Assembly (NCBI GenBank): GCA_964600075.1
Contig: CAZRIE010000184.1
Location: forward strand, 1-5,380
Length of the DNA stretch: 5,380 nucleotides
Source of the DNA: CAZRIE01 sp964600075
GTDB taxonomy: Bacteria > Bacteroidota > Bacteroidia > Flavobacteriales > Flavobacteriaceae
Direction: 5' to 3'
Shown: positions 1-5,380 of the stretch, one piece after another
Layout of the letters: every line of letters starts with the position of its first letter
Position numbering within the stretch: position 1 is the first letter of the stretch
Made by a program: the position numbers and the translations under genes
The notes under the pieces: generated by a model
Seen by the model: the letters and a program-made list of their open reading frames with translations, nothing else
Told to the model about the DNA's origin: nothing
Databases searched by the model: none

Positions 1-130
1 TCTAAAACATATAACTTACAACCAATACGTCAAAAATGCTTTAACAATTACAATTCTTTGCAGCTTAGCTCCCAGCGGTTTCGACTTTTATACAAACCAT
101 ATACGGTTTAAATTTTTAAGGGATGAACAA

Positions 131-898
131 TTAGAGTTCCATAACCAGTTCCTTTCTGACCCCCCGCATATCCATTTCGTAAACTAGGCCTTTTATAGGG
201 GGATTACTATAGTACCAAGTCACACCTTGCAGCGCTGCTGCACCGATCGGCTTCAGGATAGTATCGACTATCAATGTATGCAGCGGGATGACCGTATATA
301 TACTTATGCTAGACACCTCTCCCCAGTTAGTTCGGAGACCGTAGAGACGCTCTTGCATAACCTTCATTACCAAATTGGCTTTCTCTTCAAGAGCAGCAGC
401 ACTTGCTTCTTTGGGCCTGAAGATTGCGGATGGTGTTAAATCAGCTTGATCAACTAAGTCTCCAGCGCCGGCAACGACAAACGATGGCATTGTATAACCA
501 TCATTTACAGCAACGGTATACGAAAAGGCATATACTGAGGGTTCCTTTAACTCAAATTCAGCGGGCACAATATTGGTCCGTGCCACTGGGTTGACATCAC
601 CTAAAAGCAGCCCTTCACCCTTCAATAGCTGCTGATATTTGTTATTGAATTCTTTAAATCCCTCAAAGCTCAATGGCGCAGGTATTCGTAATTCCATAGC
701 ACAAAGTGCATGCACGGGTCGACCCACAGCTGAAAGATACCCGGCAATACGGTCAAATATTAACTTGTTAATTGGAAGCGGTTGACGTAGCCTAATTCGT
801 ATTATTTCAAATCCGGGCATAGCTACCACTCCACTCGAATATGGTGCAATGCCGGTTAGAAAACGGTAATTTCCCTGAGGATGGTCGATCAATATCAT
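131..898 (-). CDS. RidA-superfamily protein, CnbZ (2-amino-5-chloromuconate deaminase)-like
   Basis: This complete 255-residue protein resembles the CnbZ-type branch of the RidA/YjgF superfamily, whose namesake deaminates 2-amino-5-chloromuconate during chloronitrobenzene breakdown. Recognisable blocks are an N-terminal GNYRFLTGIAPYSSGVVA stretch (residues 9-26), RPVHALCAMELRIPAPLSF (60-78), NPVARTN (103-109) with an arginine of the kind RidA proteins use for carboxylate binding, EPSVYAFSYTV (119-129), a central VMKVMQERL helix (177-185), and a C-terminal GVTWYYSNPPIKGLVYEMDM block (225-244). The last block corresponds to the terminal RidA strand. It has no signal peptide and should be cytosolic. 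The start is placed at the ATG just before the conserved N-terminal block; only an A-rich stretch precedes it. It is divergent from the amidohydrolase gene. Family membership is recalled from sequence pattern. The true substrate is unknown and could be any enamine, imine or 2-aminomuconate-like intermediate; chloroaromatic breakdown is not implied by the context. Confidence 0.85.
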   Translation of the reverse strand: MILIDHPQGNYRFLTGIAPYSSGVVAMPGFEIIRIRLRQPLPINKLIFDRIAGYLSAVGRPVHALCAMELRIPAPLSFEGFKEFNNKYQQLLKGEGLLLGDVNPVARTNIVPAEFELKEPSVYAFSYTVAVNDGYTMPSFVVAGAGDLVDQADLTPSAIFRPKEASAAALEEKANLVMKVMQERLYGLRTNWGEVSSISIYTVIPLHTLIVDTILKPIGAAALQGVTWYYSNPPIKGLVYEMDMRGVRKELVMEL

Positions 899-1099
899 TT
901 TATCTGGTCAATTTCGGTTGAATTAAATAGATTACAGTAAAATTATGCCTGCTTTTTTCAGGTTTAAAGTCCTATTTTTAATCATTAGTAAGATACATTA
1001 CTTTTTTTTAAGTGGGCAATGTTCTCGTCTGTTAAAGGTGCTAATCAAAATATAAGGGATTACGCATATGTTTATGCCTATTTCACAAATAGAAAGATT
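899..1099. other. Divergent intergenic region between the CnbZ-like and amidohydrolase genes
   Basis: This AT-rich spacer must hold the promoters of both divergent genes. It contains T-runs and a small hairpin at 948-962 (CCTG, seven-base loop, CAGG). I see near matches to the Bacteroidota -7 element TAnnTTTG (for example TATTTTTA at 973 and TATGTTTA at 1067), but none has a convincing TTG-type -33 partner, so no promoter is called. The plus-strand frame is open from an ATG at 1019, but the 27 residues before the ATG at 1100 look like untranslated leader rather than protein. Confidence 0.45.
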
Positions 1100-2608
1100 A
1101 TGAAAAATAGTATGTTCCAATTTTTTAAGGCAACTTTTTTGATCTATGCCATTTGCATTGTCAGTTCACATGTTACCTATGCACAATCCGATATTGAATT
1201 TGATATTGTGCTACAAGGAGGGCGGGTCATCGATCCGGAAACAAAATTGGATGAAGTACGAAATGTTGGAATTCGGAATGGTCGCATCGTCGAAATTTCA
1301 GCAAATCCTTTGGTTGGTCTTGAAAATATTGATGTATCCGATCTCGTTGTCGCACCGGGCTTTATCGACTTACATGTGCATGGAATTAGCAATAAAGAGC
1401 AGGAATATCAGGCTCACGACGGTGTGACTACGGCTTTGGAACTGGAAGTTGGCGTTCCCTTTATGGGTGCCTGGCATAAATCACGGCATTTAAATGCCTT
1501 GATCAACTACGGCACAAGTGTTTCCTGGCCTTATAAACGAGCAGAGGTCATTGAGGAATTTCGAGTTCAATTGGAGGAGTCCAGTATTGAAATCCAAGAA
1601 GGAGGTTGGAGTCAAGAAAAATTCACTCCCAGTCTTTCACTTACTTCAAATTATTCGGCTCTTGCATCCGACGATATCCCAAGTATGTTACTGAAGATCC
1701 GGTTAGCATTGGAGAAAGGAGCCTTGGGGATTGCTGTTCCTGTAGGGTATCTTCCCGGAGCCAGCCGAGAGGAAGTTTTTAGAGTTTATCAACTGGCTGG
1801 AGAATTACAAGTTCCTATAATTACCCATGTCCGAAATGGGGGGACTATAGCTATCCAACAAGCTATTTCTGATGCTTTAATTACAAATGCTCCATTACAT
1901 GTTGTGCATATTAATAGTATGGCCCTAGACGAAATAGAACTTGCAATTGAGATGGTGAATAGTGCTCAAAAACGAGGCTTCAAGATAACGACAGAAATGT
2001 ATCCTTATACTGCTGGCTCTACCGCTCTTGAAAGTGCTGTTTTTGATGAAGGTTGGCAAGAACGGTTAGGCATCAGCTATCATGATTTGCAATGGGTGAA
2101 AACCGGAGAACGATTAACAGAAAAATCTTTTACAGCCTTTAGACAAGAAGGCGGAACAGTAATATTGCACCTCATGAAACCTGAATGGATCAAAGCGGGA
2201 ATTGTTACTGAAGGTACCATTATTGCCTCTGATGGAATGCCCTATGCAAAATTGGCTCACCCCAGAACTGCGGGTACTTTCTCGAGAGTGTTAGGAAAGT
2301 ATGTAAGAGAAGAACAAGTCATGGGTTTGTCAAAAGCTATTGAGAAGATGACCCTTTTGCCTGCAAAAATGCTTGAAGAAGTTGCTCCCATGATGAGATT
2401 AAAAGGAAGAATTCAGGTCGGGGCAGATGCAGACATTACGATATTCAATCCTGATAAAATAATTGACAAAGCCACTTTCGAAAATGGGTTAGAATTTTCA
2501 GAAGGGATCCAATATGTTTTGGTCAATGGTAAATTGGTCGTCAAAAATGGAATTATCCTCGAAAATACTTTTCCGGGACAACCCATCTATGGCAAATATA
2601 AAAAGTAG
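1100..2608 (+). CDS. Exported metal-dependent amidohydrolase, D-aminoacylase / N-acyl-amino-acid deacylase type
   Basis: This is a 502-residue amidohydrolase-superfamily enzyme (numbering from the ATG at 1100). Residues 1-29 form a Sec signal peptide: MKN, then a hydrophobic core, then a likely cleavage after VTYA. The enzyme should therefore act in the periplasm. The N-terminal beta part follows (DIVLQGGRVIDPET), then the metal motif PGFIDLHVHG with H92 and H94, and GVTTALELEVG with E114/E116 where D-aminoacylases carry a cysteine. Further candidate ligands are H243 (IITHVRNGG), H267/H270 (HVVHINS), and the catalytic aspartate D378 (IASDGMPY). The C-terminal beta domain ends with GADADITIFNPD and VLVNGKLVVKNG. 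The frame is open back to an ATG at 1019, but that start would bury the signal peptide behind 27 polar residues. The family hydrolyses N-acyl or cyclic amides; the exact substrate (N-acyl-D-amino acid, dipeptide, hydantoin-like ring) is not decided. A hairpin follows the stop. Confidence 0.88.
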   Translation: MKNSMFQFFKATFLIYAICIVSSHVTYAQSDIEFDIVLQGGRVIDPETKLDEVRNVGIRNGRIVEISANPLVGLENIDVSDLVVAPGFIDLHVHGISNKEQEYQAHDGVTTALELEVGVPFMGAWHKSRHLNALINYGTSVSWPYKRAEVIEEFRVQLEESSIEIQEGGWSQEKFTPSLSLTSNYSALASDDIPSMLLKIRLALEKGALGIAVPVGYLPGASREEVFRVYQLAGELQVPIITHVRNGGTIAIQQAISDALITNAPLHVVHINSMALDEIELAIEMVNSAQKRGFKITTEMYPYTAGSTALESAVFDEGWQERLGISYHDLQWVKTGERLTEKSFTAFRQEGGTVILHLMKPEWIKAGIVTEGTIIASDGMPYAKLAHPRTAGTFSRVLGKYVREEQVMGLSKAIEKMTLLPAKMLEEVAPMMRLKGRIQVGADADITIFNPDKIIDKATFENGLEFSEGIQYVLVNGKLVVKNGIILENTFPGQPIYGKYKK

Positions 2609-2616
2609 GCCGACTG

Positions 2617-2641
2617 GTTCGAGCGTCCCTTTCGCACGAAC
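2617..2641 (+). terminator. Strong hairpin after the amidohydrolase gene (terminator-like or REP-like palindrome)
   Basis: The arms GTTCGAGCG (2617-2625) and CGCACGAAC (2633-2641) pair with one central mismatch around a seven-base TCCCTTT loop, nine bases after the amidohydrolase stop. It is much more GC-rich than the surrounding spacer. It could end transcription from the left, and for the opposite strand it lies just past the stop of the ComM relic. No U-run follows on either strand, so an intrinsic terminator is not proven; a dispersed REP-type palindrome is an alternative. Confidence 0.5.
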
Positions 2642-2653
2642 AACCACTAAGCT

Positions 2654-2788
2654 TTACCTCGATGACCAAAACCATAGCTCATGATCCAAACTTCGATATT
2701 GAATGGCTTCGGGTATATGATTATCATTTGCGGCTTCAGTGTTTTCGAAATCAGCGATGGTTTTTGCCACTTTAATTACACCATCAAA
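2654..2788 (-). pseudogene. Relic A: 3' end of a ComM/YifB-type Mg-chelatase-like ATPase gene
   Basis: On the minus strand, 44 codons followed by a stop (complement of 2654-2656) encode a stretch that matches the typical C-terminus of ComM/YifB family proteins. It contains DGVIKVAKTIADFEN, then HIPEAIQYRSLDHELW. The family pattern, as I recall it from Bacteroidota, is roughly YDRILKVARTIADLEGS followed by HIxEAIQYRSLDR. An in-frame stop (complement of 2789-2791) lies directly upstream, and no start codon, Walker motifs or further domain are present, so this is a fragment of about one tenth of the gene. Upstream of that stop, faint resemblance (an L six codons before the F-D pair) suggests more decayed sequence. 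A full ComM is a hexameric helicase used in natural transformation; this piece cannot perform that role. A similar fragment occurs at 5080-5136. Confidence 0.72.
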
Positions 2789-2877
2789 TTATAGGTAGCA
2801 TAGTATATTAGAAATTGACGAGGTTTACAACAACAAATTATAATCTATTGACAATCAAATTCTTTCAAAAAAATAGG

Positions 2878-2892
2878 TGTCTTAAAAAGACA
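2878..2892. promoter_or_regulatory. Candidate operator palindrome upstream of the SDR/transporter operon
   Basis: TGTCTT (2878-2883) and AAGACA (2887-2892) form a perfect inverted repeat around an AAA centre, about 94 bases before the dehydrogenase start. The position between a TTGACA (2848) and the gene suits a binding site for a dimeric repressor controlling the catabolic operon. No regulator gene is present in the window to pair with it, so this rests only on symmetry and location. Confidence 0.3.
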
Positions 2893-2939
2893 AGTTTAAA
2901 ATCTTTCTAATAGCTTATTTTCACTAAATTCATTGCAAC

Positions 2940-2996
2940 ATGAAAATCCATGGTGATTTAGAAAAATTAAAAGAACAAACAGACTATGTCCATTAA
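2940..2996 (+). CDS. Possible 18-residue leader ORF overlapping the SDR start
   Basis: An ATG at 2940 opens an 18-codon frame (MKIHGDLEKLKEQTDYVH) that stops at 2994-2996, eleven bases into the dehydrogenase gene. Because the dehydrogenase lacks a Shine-Dalgarno site, such an overlap could couple its translation to the short ORF. The peptide has no recognisable family and no attenuator-like run of a single amino acid. An open stretch this short occurs easily by chance. Confidence 0.2.
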   Translation: MKIHGDLEKLKEQTDYVH

Positions 2997-3738
2997 AAAT
3001 AAGATAGCACTCGTTACGGGTGGAGCCCGTGATATTGGGAAAGCCATATGCATAAAATTAGCGACAGCAGGCGCCAAAGTAATTGTACATTATTACCATT
3101 CGGATAATGCTGCCATAGAAACAGTCTCCCTAATTAAAAAAGCTGGTGGAACGGCACAGCTATTCAAGGCCGATTTGACCAAAACGGAAGAAGTACAAAA
3201 ACTAAAGGAATTCAGTATTGAAAAATATGGGGACTCCGTACATATTCTGGTAAATAATTCTGGTGGCCTGGTCGCCCGCAAGATGTTGAAAGACCAAGAT
3301 GAAGCATTTTACGATTCTGTAATGGATTTGAACTTCAAATCCCTTTTCCTAGTTACGAATGCCTTTGTGGGTATGATTCCTTCTGGTGGGGCCATTGTCA
3401 ATCTTTCGTCTTTGGCGGCTCGCGATGGTGGCGGAGGTGGTTCATCTTTATATGCCGCATCTAAGGGTGCCATCACAACATATACGCGTTCGCTGGCTAA
3501 AGAATTGGGTCCTGATGGAATTCGGGTAAACTCCGTTTGCCCAGGCCTTATAGATACTACTTTTCATGATATTTTTACTCCGGACGAAGTGCGTCAAAGG
3601 GTGGCCGCATCTACACCCATGCGAAGAGAAGGAACACCAGAAGATGTGGCGAACTTGGTCTCTTTTCTGTCGTCTGATGAAGCTGCTTTTATTTCAGGAG
3701 CCAACTATGATATCAACGGTGGTCTTGCCTTCTCATGA
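2986..3738 (+). CDS. Short-chain dehydrogenase/reductase (classical SDR, FabG-like)
   Basis: This is a complete 250-residue classical SDR, the usual length for the family. It carries the Rossmann dinucleotide motif TGGARDIG (residues 11-18), a conserved KADLT after the third strand (61-65), NNSGG (90-94) in place of the common NNAG, the structural N116, the active-site S142 in NLSS, and the YAASK motif with Y156 and K160. PG (186-187) and the C-terminal SGANYDINGG (237-246) complete the fold. All residues of the N-S-Y-K tetrad are present, so it should be an active cytosolic NAD(P)H-dependent oxidoreductase. It resembles FabG, but the absence of fatty-acid genes and the coupling to a transporter point to a catabolic hydroxy- or oxo-compound. 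The ATG at 2986 begins directly before the first strand (MSIKNKIALVTGG); upstream is A-rich with no Shine-Dalgarno site. The stop overlaps the transporter start (ATGA). Confidence 0.93.
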   Translation: MSIKNKIALVTGGARDIGKAICIKLATAGAKVIVHYYHSDNAAIETVSLIKKAGGTAQLFKADLTKTEEVQKLKEFSIEKYGDSVHILVNNSGGLVARKMLKDQDEAFYDSVMDLNFKSLFLVTNAFVGMIPSGGAIVNLSSLAARDGGGGGSSLYAASKGAITTYTRSLAKELGPDGIRVNSVCPGLIDTTFHDIFTPDEVRQRVAASTPMRREGTPEDVANLVSFLSSDEAAFISGANYDINGGLAFS

Positions 3739-5003
3739 TGAAAGAGAAGCTTAAAAATTATCTGCATCGCCTCGGGCCCTCCATTCTCGCTATCGGTTTT
3801 ACCATTGGCACCGGAAGTGTTACTTCAATGATTGTTGCAGGAAGTCGGTACGGTACAGACCTTTTATGGGTTTTACTGCTCAGCTGTTTGTTTTCTTGGG
3901 CCCTCATGGAGGCGTACGGCCGATACTTTATAGTTACGGGAGAAACAGCTCTTTTTGCCTTTAAAAAACATTTTAAATTCGGAAAGTCCATCGCCTGGTT
4001 GATCATTATCGGGTTGACGTTCGGACAATGGAATGCGCTCATGGGCAATTTGACGATTACATCAAATGCCATCTATGAAACCTTACATATTTTTTGGCCA
4101 AGCTTGAACGAATATGCAAGACCTTTGGTCCTGCTTTTCGGAATTGTTAATGTGGGAACTATTTACGTGATACTGAACACGGGGAAGTTTCATTTGTTTG
4201 AAAAAGTGCTCCAAGTAATTGTCAGCGTCATGGCGCTTAGTTTTCTCTTTTCCATATTCATAGTTTGGCCAGACCCCGTAATCGTCGCCAAAGGGTTTGT
4301 TCCAAAAATTCCTGAGGTGGCCGGTGCCAATAGACTAATCATTGTTTTTGTTGGTACCACAATGGCTGCAGCTACCTTTCTCTCGAGACCTTTATTTATT
4401 CAAACCAAGGGATGGAAAATAAAAGATAGGGCGCTGCAATCAAAAGATGCTGCAAATGCCGCATTCTTTATTTTTCTTATTAGTGCTTCCATCATGATTA
4501 TTTCAGTTTCGACCTTGTTTGAAGACGGTAAGACGGTGGAAAAGGTATTGGATATGGTGGGTACGCTCGAACCTATTGCCGGAAAATTTGCGCTTGTTAT
4601 CTTTCTTACTGGAACCTTAAGTGCAGGCTTATCCTCAATTTTCCCTATTATGATGATCGCGCCACTTATGTATTCCGATTACTCCACAGGCAAGCTGGAC
4701 ATGAAATCGCGTTTCTTCAAAATTATTACGGCCATAACGGCCTTAGTTGGACTTATCGGGCCGGCATTCGGAGGCCAGAATCCTATTGAAGTGCAGCTTT
4801 TTACACAGGTTTTTCTAGTTCTTGTACTTCCATTGGTAGTTTTAGCGATTATCTTGTTAATCAACAGCAAAAAAAGGATGGGCGAACATAGAGCTGGCTG
4901 GATACTAAATACGGGTTTGATATTGGCATTTGCATTTTCCTTGTTAATCGCCATTTACGGGACCATGGATATTGCCAATACCTTTCGAGTCTGGATAAGG
5001 TGA
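3735..5003 (+). CDS. Nramp-family-like membrane transporter lacking canonical metal-site residues
   Basis: This 422-residue integral membrane protein has about eleven hydrophobic segments, the usual size of Nramp (SLC11-type, LeuT-fold) transporters. TM1 begins with GPSILAIGFTIGTGSVTS (residues 14-31), which is laid out as in Nramp proteins but has GTGS (25-28) where metal transporters have DPGN. TM6 reads FVGTTMAAATFL (205-216) where canonical members have a GATVMPH-type motif, so the metal-binding methionine is replaced by alanine by my alignment. Transition-metal transport is therefore doubtful; Mg2+ or a small organic substrate is possible. As a precedent for the second idea, the Nramp-like ycsG of Bacillus subtilis lies in the 5-oxoproline utilisation cluster. 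The ATG at 3735 overlaps the dehydrogenase stop by four bases, indicating translational coupling; a second ATG at 3738 is an alternative. The shared operon suggests the transporter imports, or exports the product of, the dehydrogenase substrate. Confidence 0.85.
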   Translation: MMKEKLKNYLHRLGPSILAIGFTIGTGSVTSMIVAGSRYGTDLLWVLLLSCLFSWALMEAYGRYFIVTGETALFAFKKHFKFGKSIAWLIIIGLTFGQWNALMGNLTITSNAIYETLHIFWPSLNEYARPLVLLFGIVNVGTIYVILNTGKFHLFEKVLQVIVSVMALSFLFSIFIVWPDPVIVAKGFVPKIPEVAGANRLIIVFVGTTMAAATFLSRPLFIQTKGWKIKDRALQSKDAANAAFFIFLISASIMIISVSTLFEDGKTVEKVLDMVGTLEPIAGKFALVIFLTGTLSAGLSSIFPIMMIAPLMYSDYSTGKLDMKSRFFKIITAITALVGLIGPAFGGQNPIEVQLFTQVFLVLVLPLVVLAIILLINSKKRMGEHRAGWILNTGLILAFAFSLLIAIYGTMDIANTFRVWIR

Positions 5004-5079
5004 GCTACTAACAAAATCTTAATTAGAATGGGAGCTATCCATAATTAATTATTTGGTGCTTGTAATTCGATACTTGCAA

Positions 5080-5136
5080 TCAGCCTAACAAGCCCTCACG
5101 ATCCAAACTGCGGTAGTGAATAGCTACGGATATTCC
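5080..5136 (-). pseudogene. Relic B: second ComM/YifB 3'-end fragment
   Basis: On the minus strand, the codons before a stop (complement of 5080-5082) read ISVAIHYRSLDREGLLG, which matches the ComM/YifB C-terminal pattern EAIQYRSLDREGW. Upstream in the same frame the similarity fades and a stop appears (complement of 5146-5148), so only about 17-19 residues are recognisable. At the DNA level, about 34 bases starting near 5099 match relic A (starting near 2681) with six differences by my hand count, several of them silent. That indicates two homologous gene ends that diverged separately rather than a recent copy. The fragment lies between the transporter and the NTF2-like gene and has the same orientation as relic A. 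Confidence 0.6.
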
Positions 5137-5177
5137 GATGGCACACTAGTAGCCCGCATTTTACTCCCGAGCTGTGG

Positions 5178-5380
5178 TCAGCTGTTGGAATGCACTCCCA
5201 TAGTTTCCTGAAGTTCCGCGGTATTCACATATTGTTGAAACTTGGTAATCTTACCGCCTTTAAACTGCCAGATATGGCACATCTGTGTGTCTTGCTGTTT
5301 CCCCGTTGCCTTAAAGGTTCCGGAATATCGGCCCTCAACAATTACCGTTTCTCCCGCATCATAAAATAAATTCGAATGTA
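5178..5380 (-). CDS. NTF2/SnoaL-like (ketosteroid-isomerase-related) protein, C-terminal part
   Basis: The last 66 codons of a minus-strand gene are visible; the N-terminus lies beyond the right edge. The translation includes VIVEGRYSGTFKATGK, then QMCHIWQFKGGKITKFQQYV, and ends TAELQETMGVHSNS. The alternation of a VxVEGxYxGT strand, an HIWxFKxGKI strand and a YVNTAEL segment is typical of the SnoaL-like branch of the NTF2 fold, small cone-shaped alpha+beta proteins of about 120-150 residues that include polyketide cyclases, epoxide hydrolases and many proteins of unknown role. The N-terminal residues that usually decide catalysis are not visible, so no reaction can be assigned. It points toward the transporter (convergent), separated by the ComM relic, and has no visible operon link to the other genes. 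Confidence 0.75.
   Translation of the reverse strand, partial: HSNLFYDAGETVIVEGRYSGTFKATGKQQDTQMCHIWQFKGGKITKFQQYVNTAELQETMGVHSNS

Larger units (their letters stand above)
2609..2985. other. 377-base spacer between the amidohydrolase and the dehydrogenase operon
   Basis: From left to right it holds the GC-rich hairpin (2617-2641), the minus-strand ComM/YifB relic (2654-2788), an AT-rich leader with a TTGACA sequence at 2848-2853, a perfect 6-base-arm palindrome at 2878-2892, and an 18-codon ORF (2940-2996) that runs into the dehydrogenase start. The promoter of the dehydrogenase/transporter operon must lie in its right half, but no clear TAnnTTTG element is visible. Confidence 0.6.

Noticed and set aside
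94..109. AAACC / GGTTT inverted repeat downstream of the CnbZ-like gene stop
   Set aside because: The five-base stem is mostly A-T pairs and no U-run follows in the minus-strand direction, so a terminator call is not supported.
227..439. Plus-strand 70-codon frame inside the CnbZ-like gene
   Set aside because: It lies antisense to a well-conserved gene, resembles no family, and is a shadow of the minus-strand coding frame.
948..962. CCTG-CTTTTTT-CAGG mini hairpin in the divergent spacer
   Set aside because: A four-base stem is expected by chance in a spacer of this size and has no evident partner element.
2848..2853. TTGACA as a -35-type promoter element for the SDR operon
   Set aside because: No matching -10 lies at normal spacing, and the Bacteroidota primary sigma factor prefers a different consensus; a TAnnTTTG element was not found nearby.
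3758..4072. Minus-strand 104-codon frame inside the transporter gene
   Set aside because: It is antisense to a clearly conserved membrane protein with no start context or family pattern; the same holds for the frame at 4679-4954.
5041..5052. ATAATTAATTAT palindrome after the transporter stop
   Set aside because: A purely A/T 12-base palindrome is common in AT-rich spacers and lacks a GC stem or T-tract placement for a terminator.

Overview
The window reads as chromosomal DNA of a Bacteroidota bacterium, most likely a flavobacterium-like or related environmental member. This is an inference from AT-rich spacers, A-rich stretches instead of Shine-Dalgarno sites before the start codons, and the style of the proteins. 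It looks like a catabolic or accessory region, with no rRNA, tRNA, CRISPR or transposase gene.

Left part (1-2608): two divergent genes share a 120-200 bp AT-rich spacer. On the minus strand lies a complete RidA-superfamily protein that resembles the 2-amino-5-chloromuconate deaminase CnbZ. On the plus strand lies an exported amidohydrolase of the D-aminoacylase / N-acyl-amino-acid deacylase type with a Sec signal peptide. Both would act on C-N bonds, so they may belong to breakdown of a nitrogenous or N-acylated compound; the substrate cannot be read from the sequence.

Middle (2609-5003): a strong hairpin sits directly after the amidohydrolase stop. It is followed by a decayed minus-strand fragment of the 3' end of a ComM/YifB-type (Mg-chelatase-like) ATPase gene. 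Next comes a two-gene operon with a 4-bp ATGA overlap: a short-chain dehydrogenase/reductase with an intact active site, and a membrane protein of the Nramp fold that has lost the residues used for transition-metal binding. Together they suggest import and oxidation or reduction of a small, possibly organic, substrate.

Right part (5004-5380): a second, shorter and separately diverged ComM/YifB 3'-end relic lies in the same orientation. The C-terminal part of a minus-strand NTF2/SnoaL-like protein follows and runs off the window edge.

The most unusual aspect is that the dehydrogenase/transporter operon is bracketed by two same-orientation relics of the ComM C-terminus. I found no convincing novel defence or mobile system beyond this.
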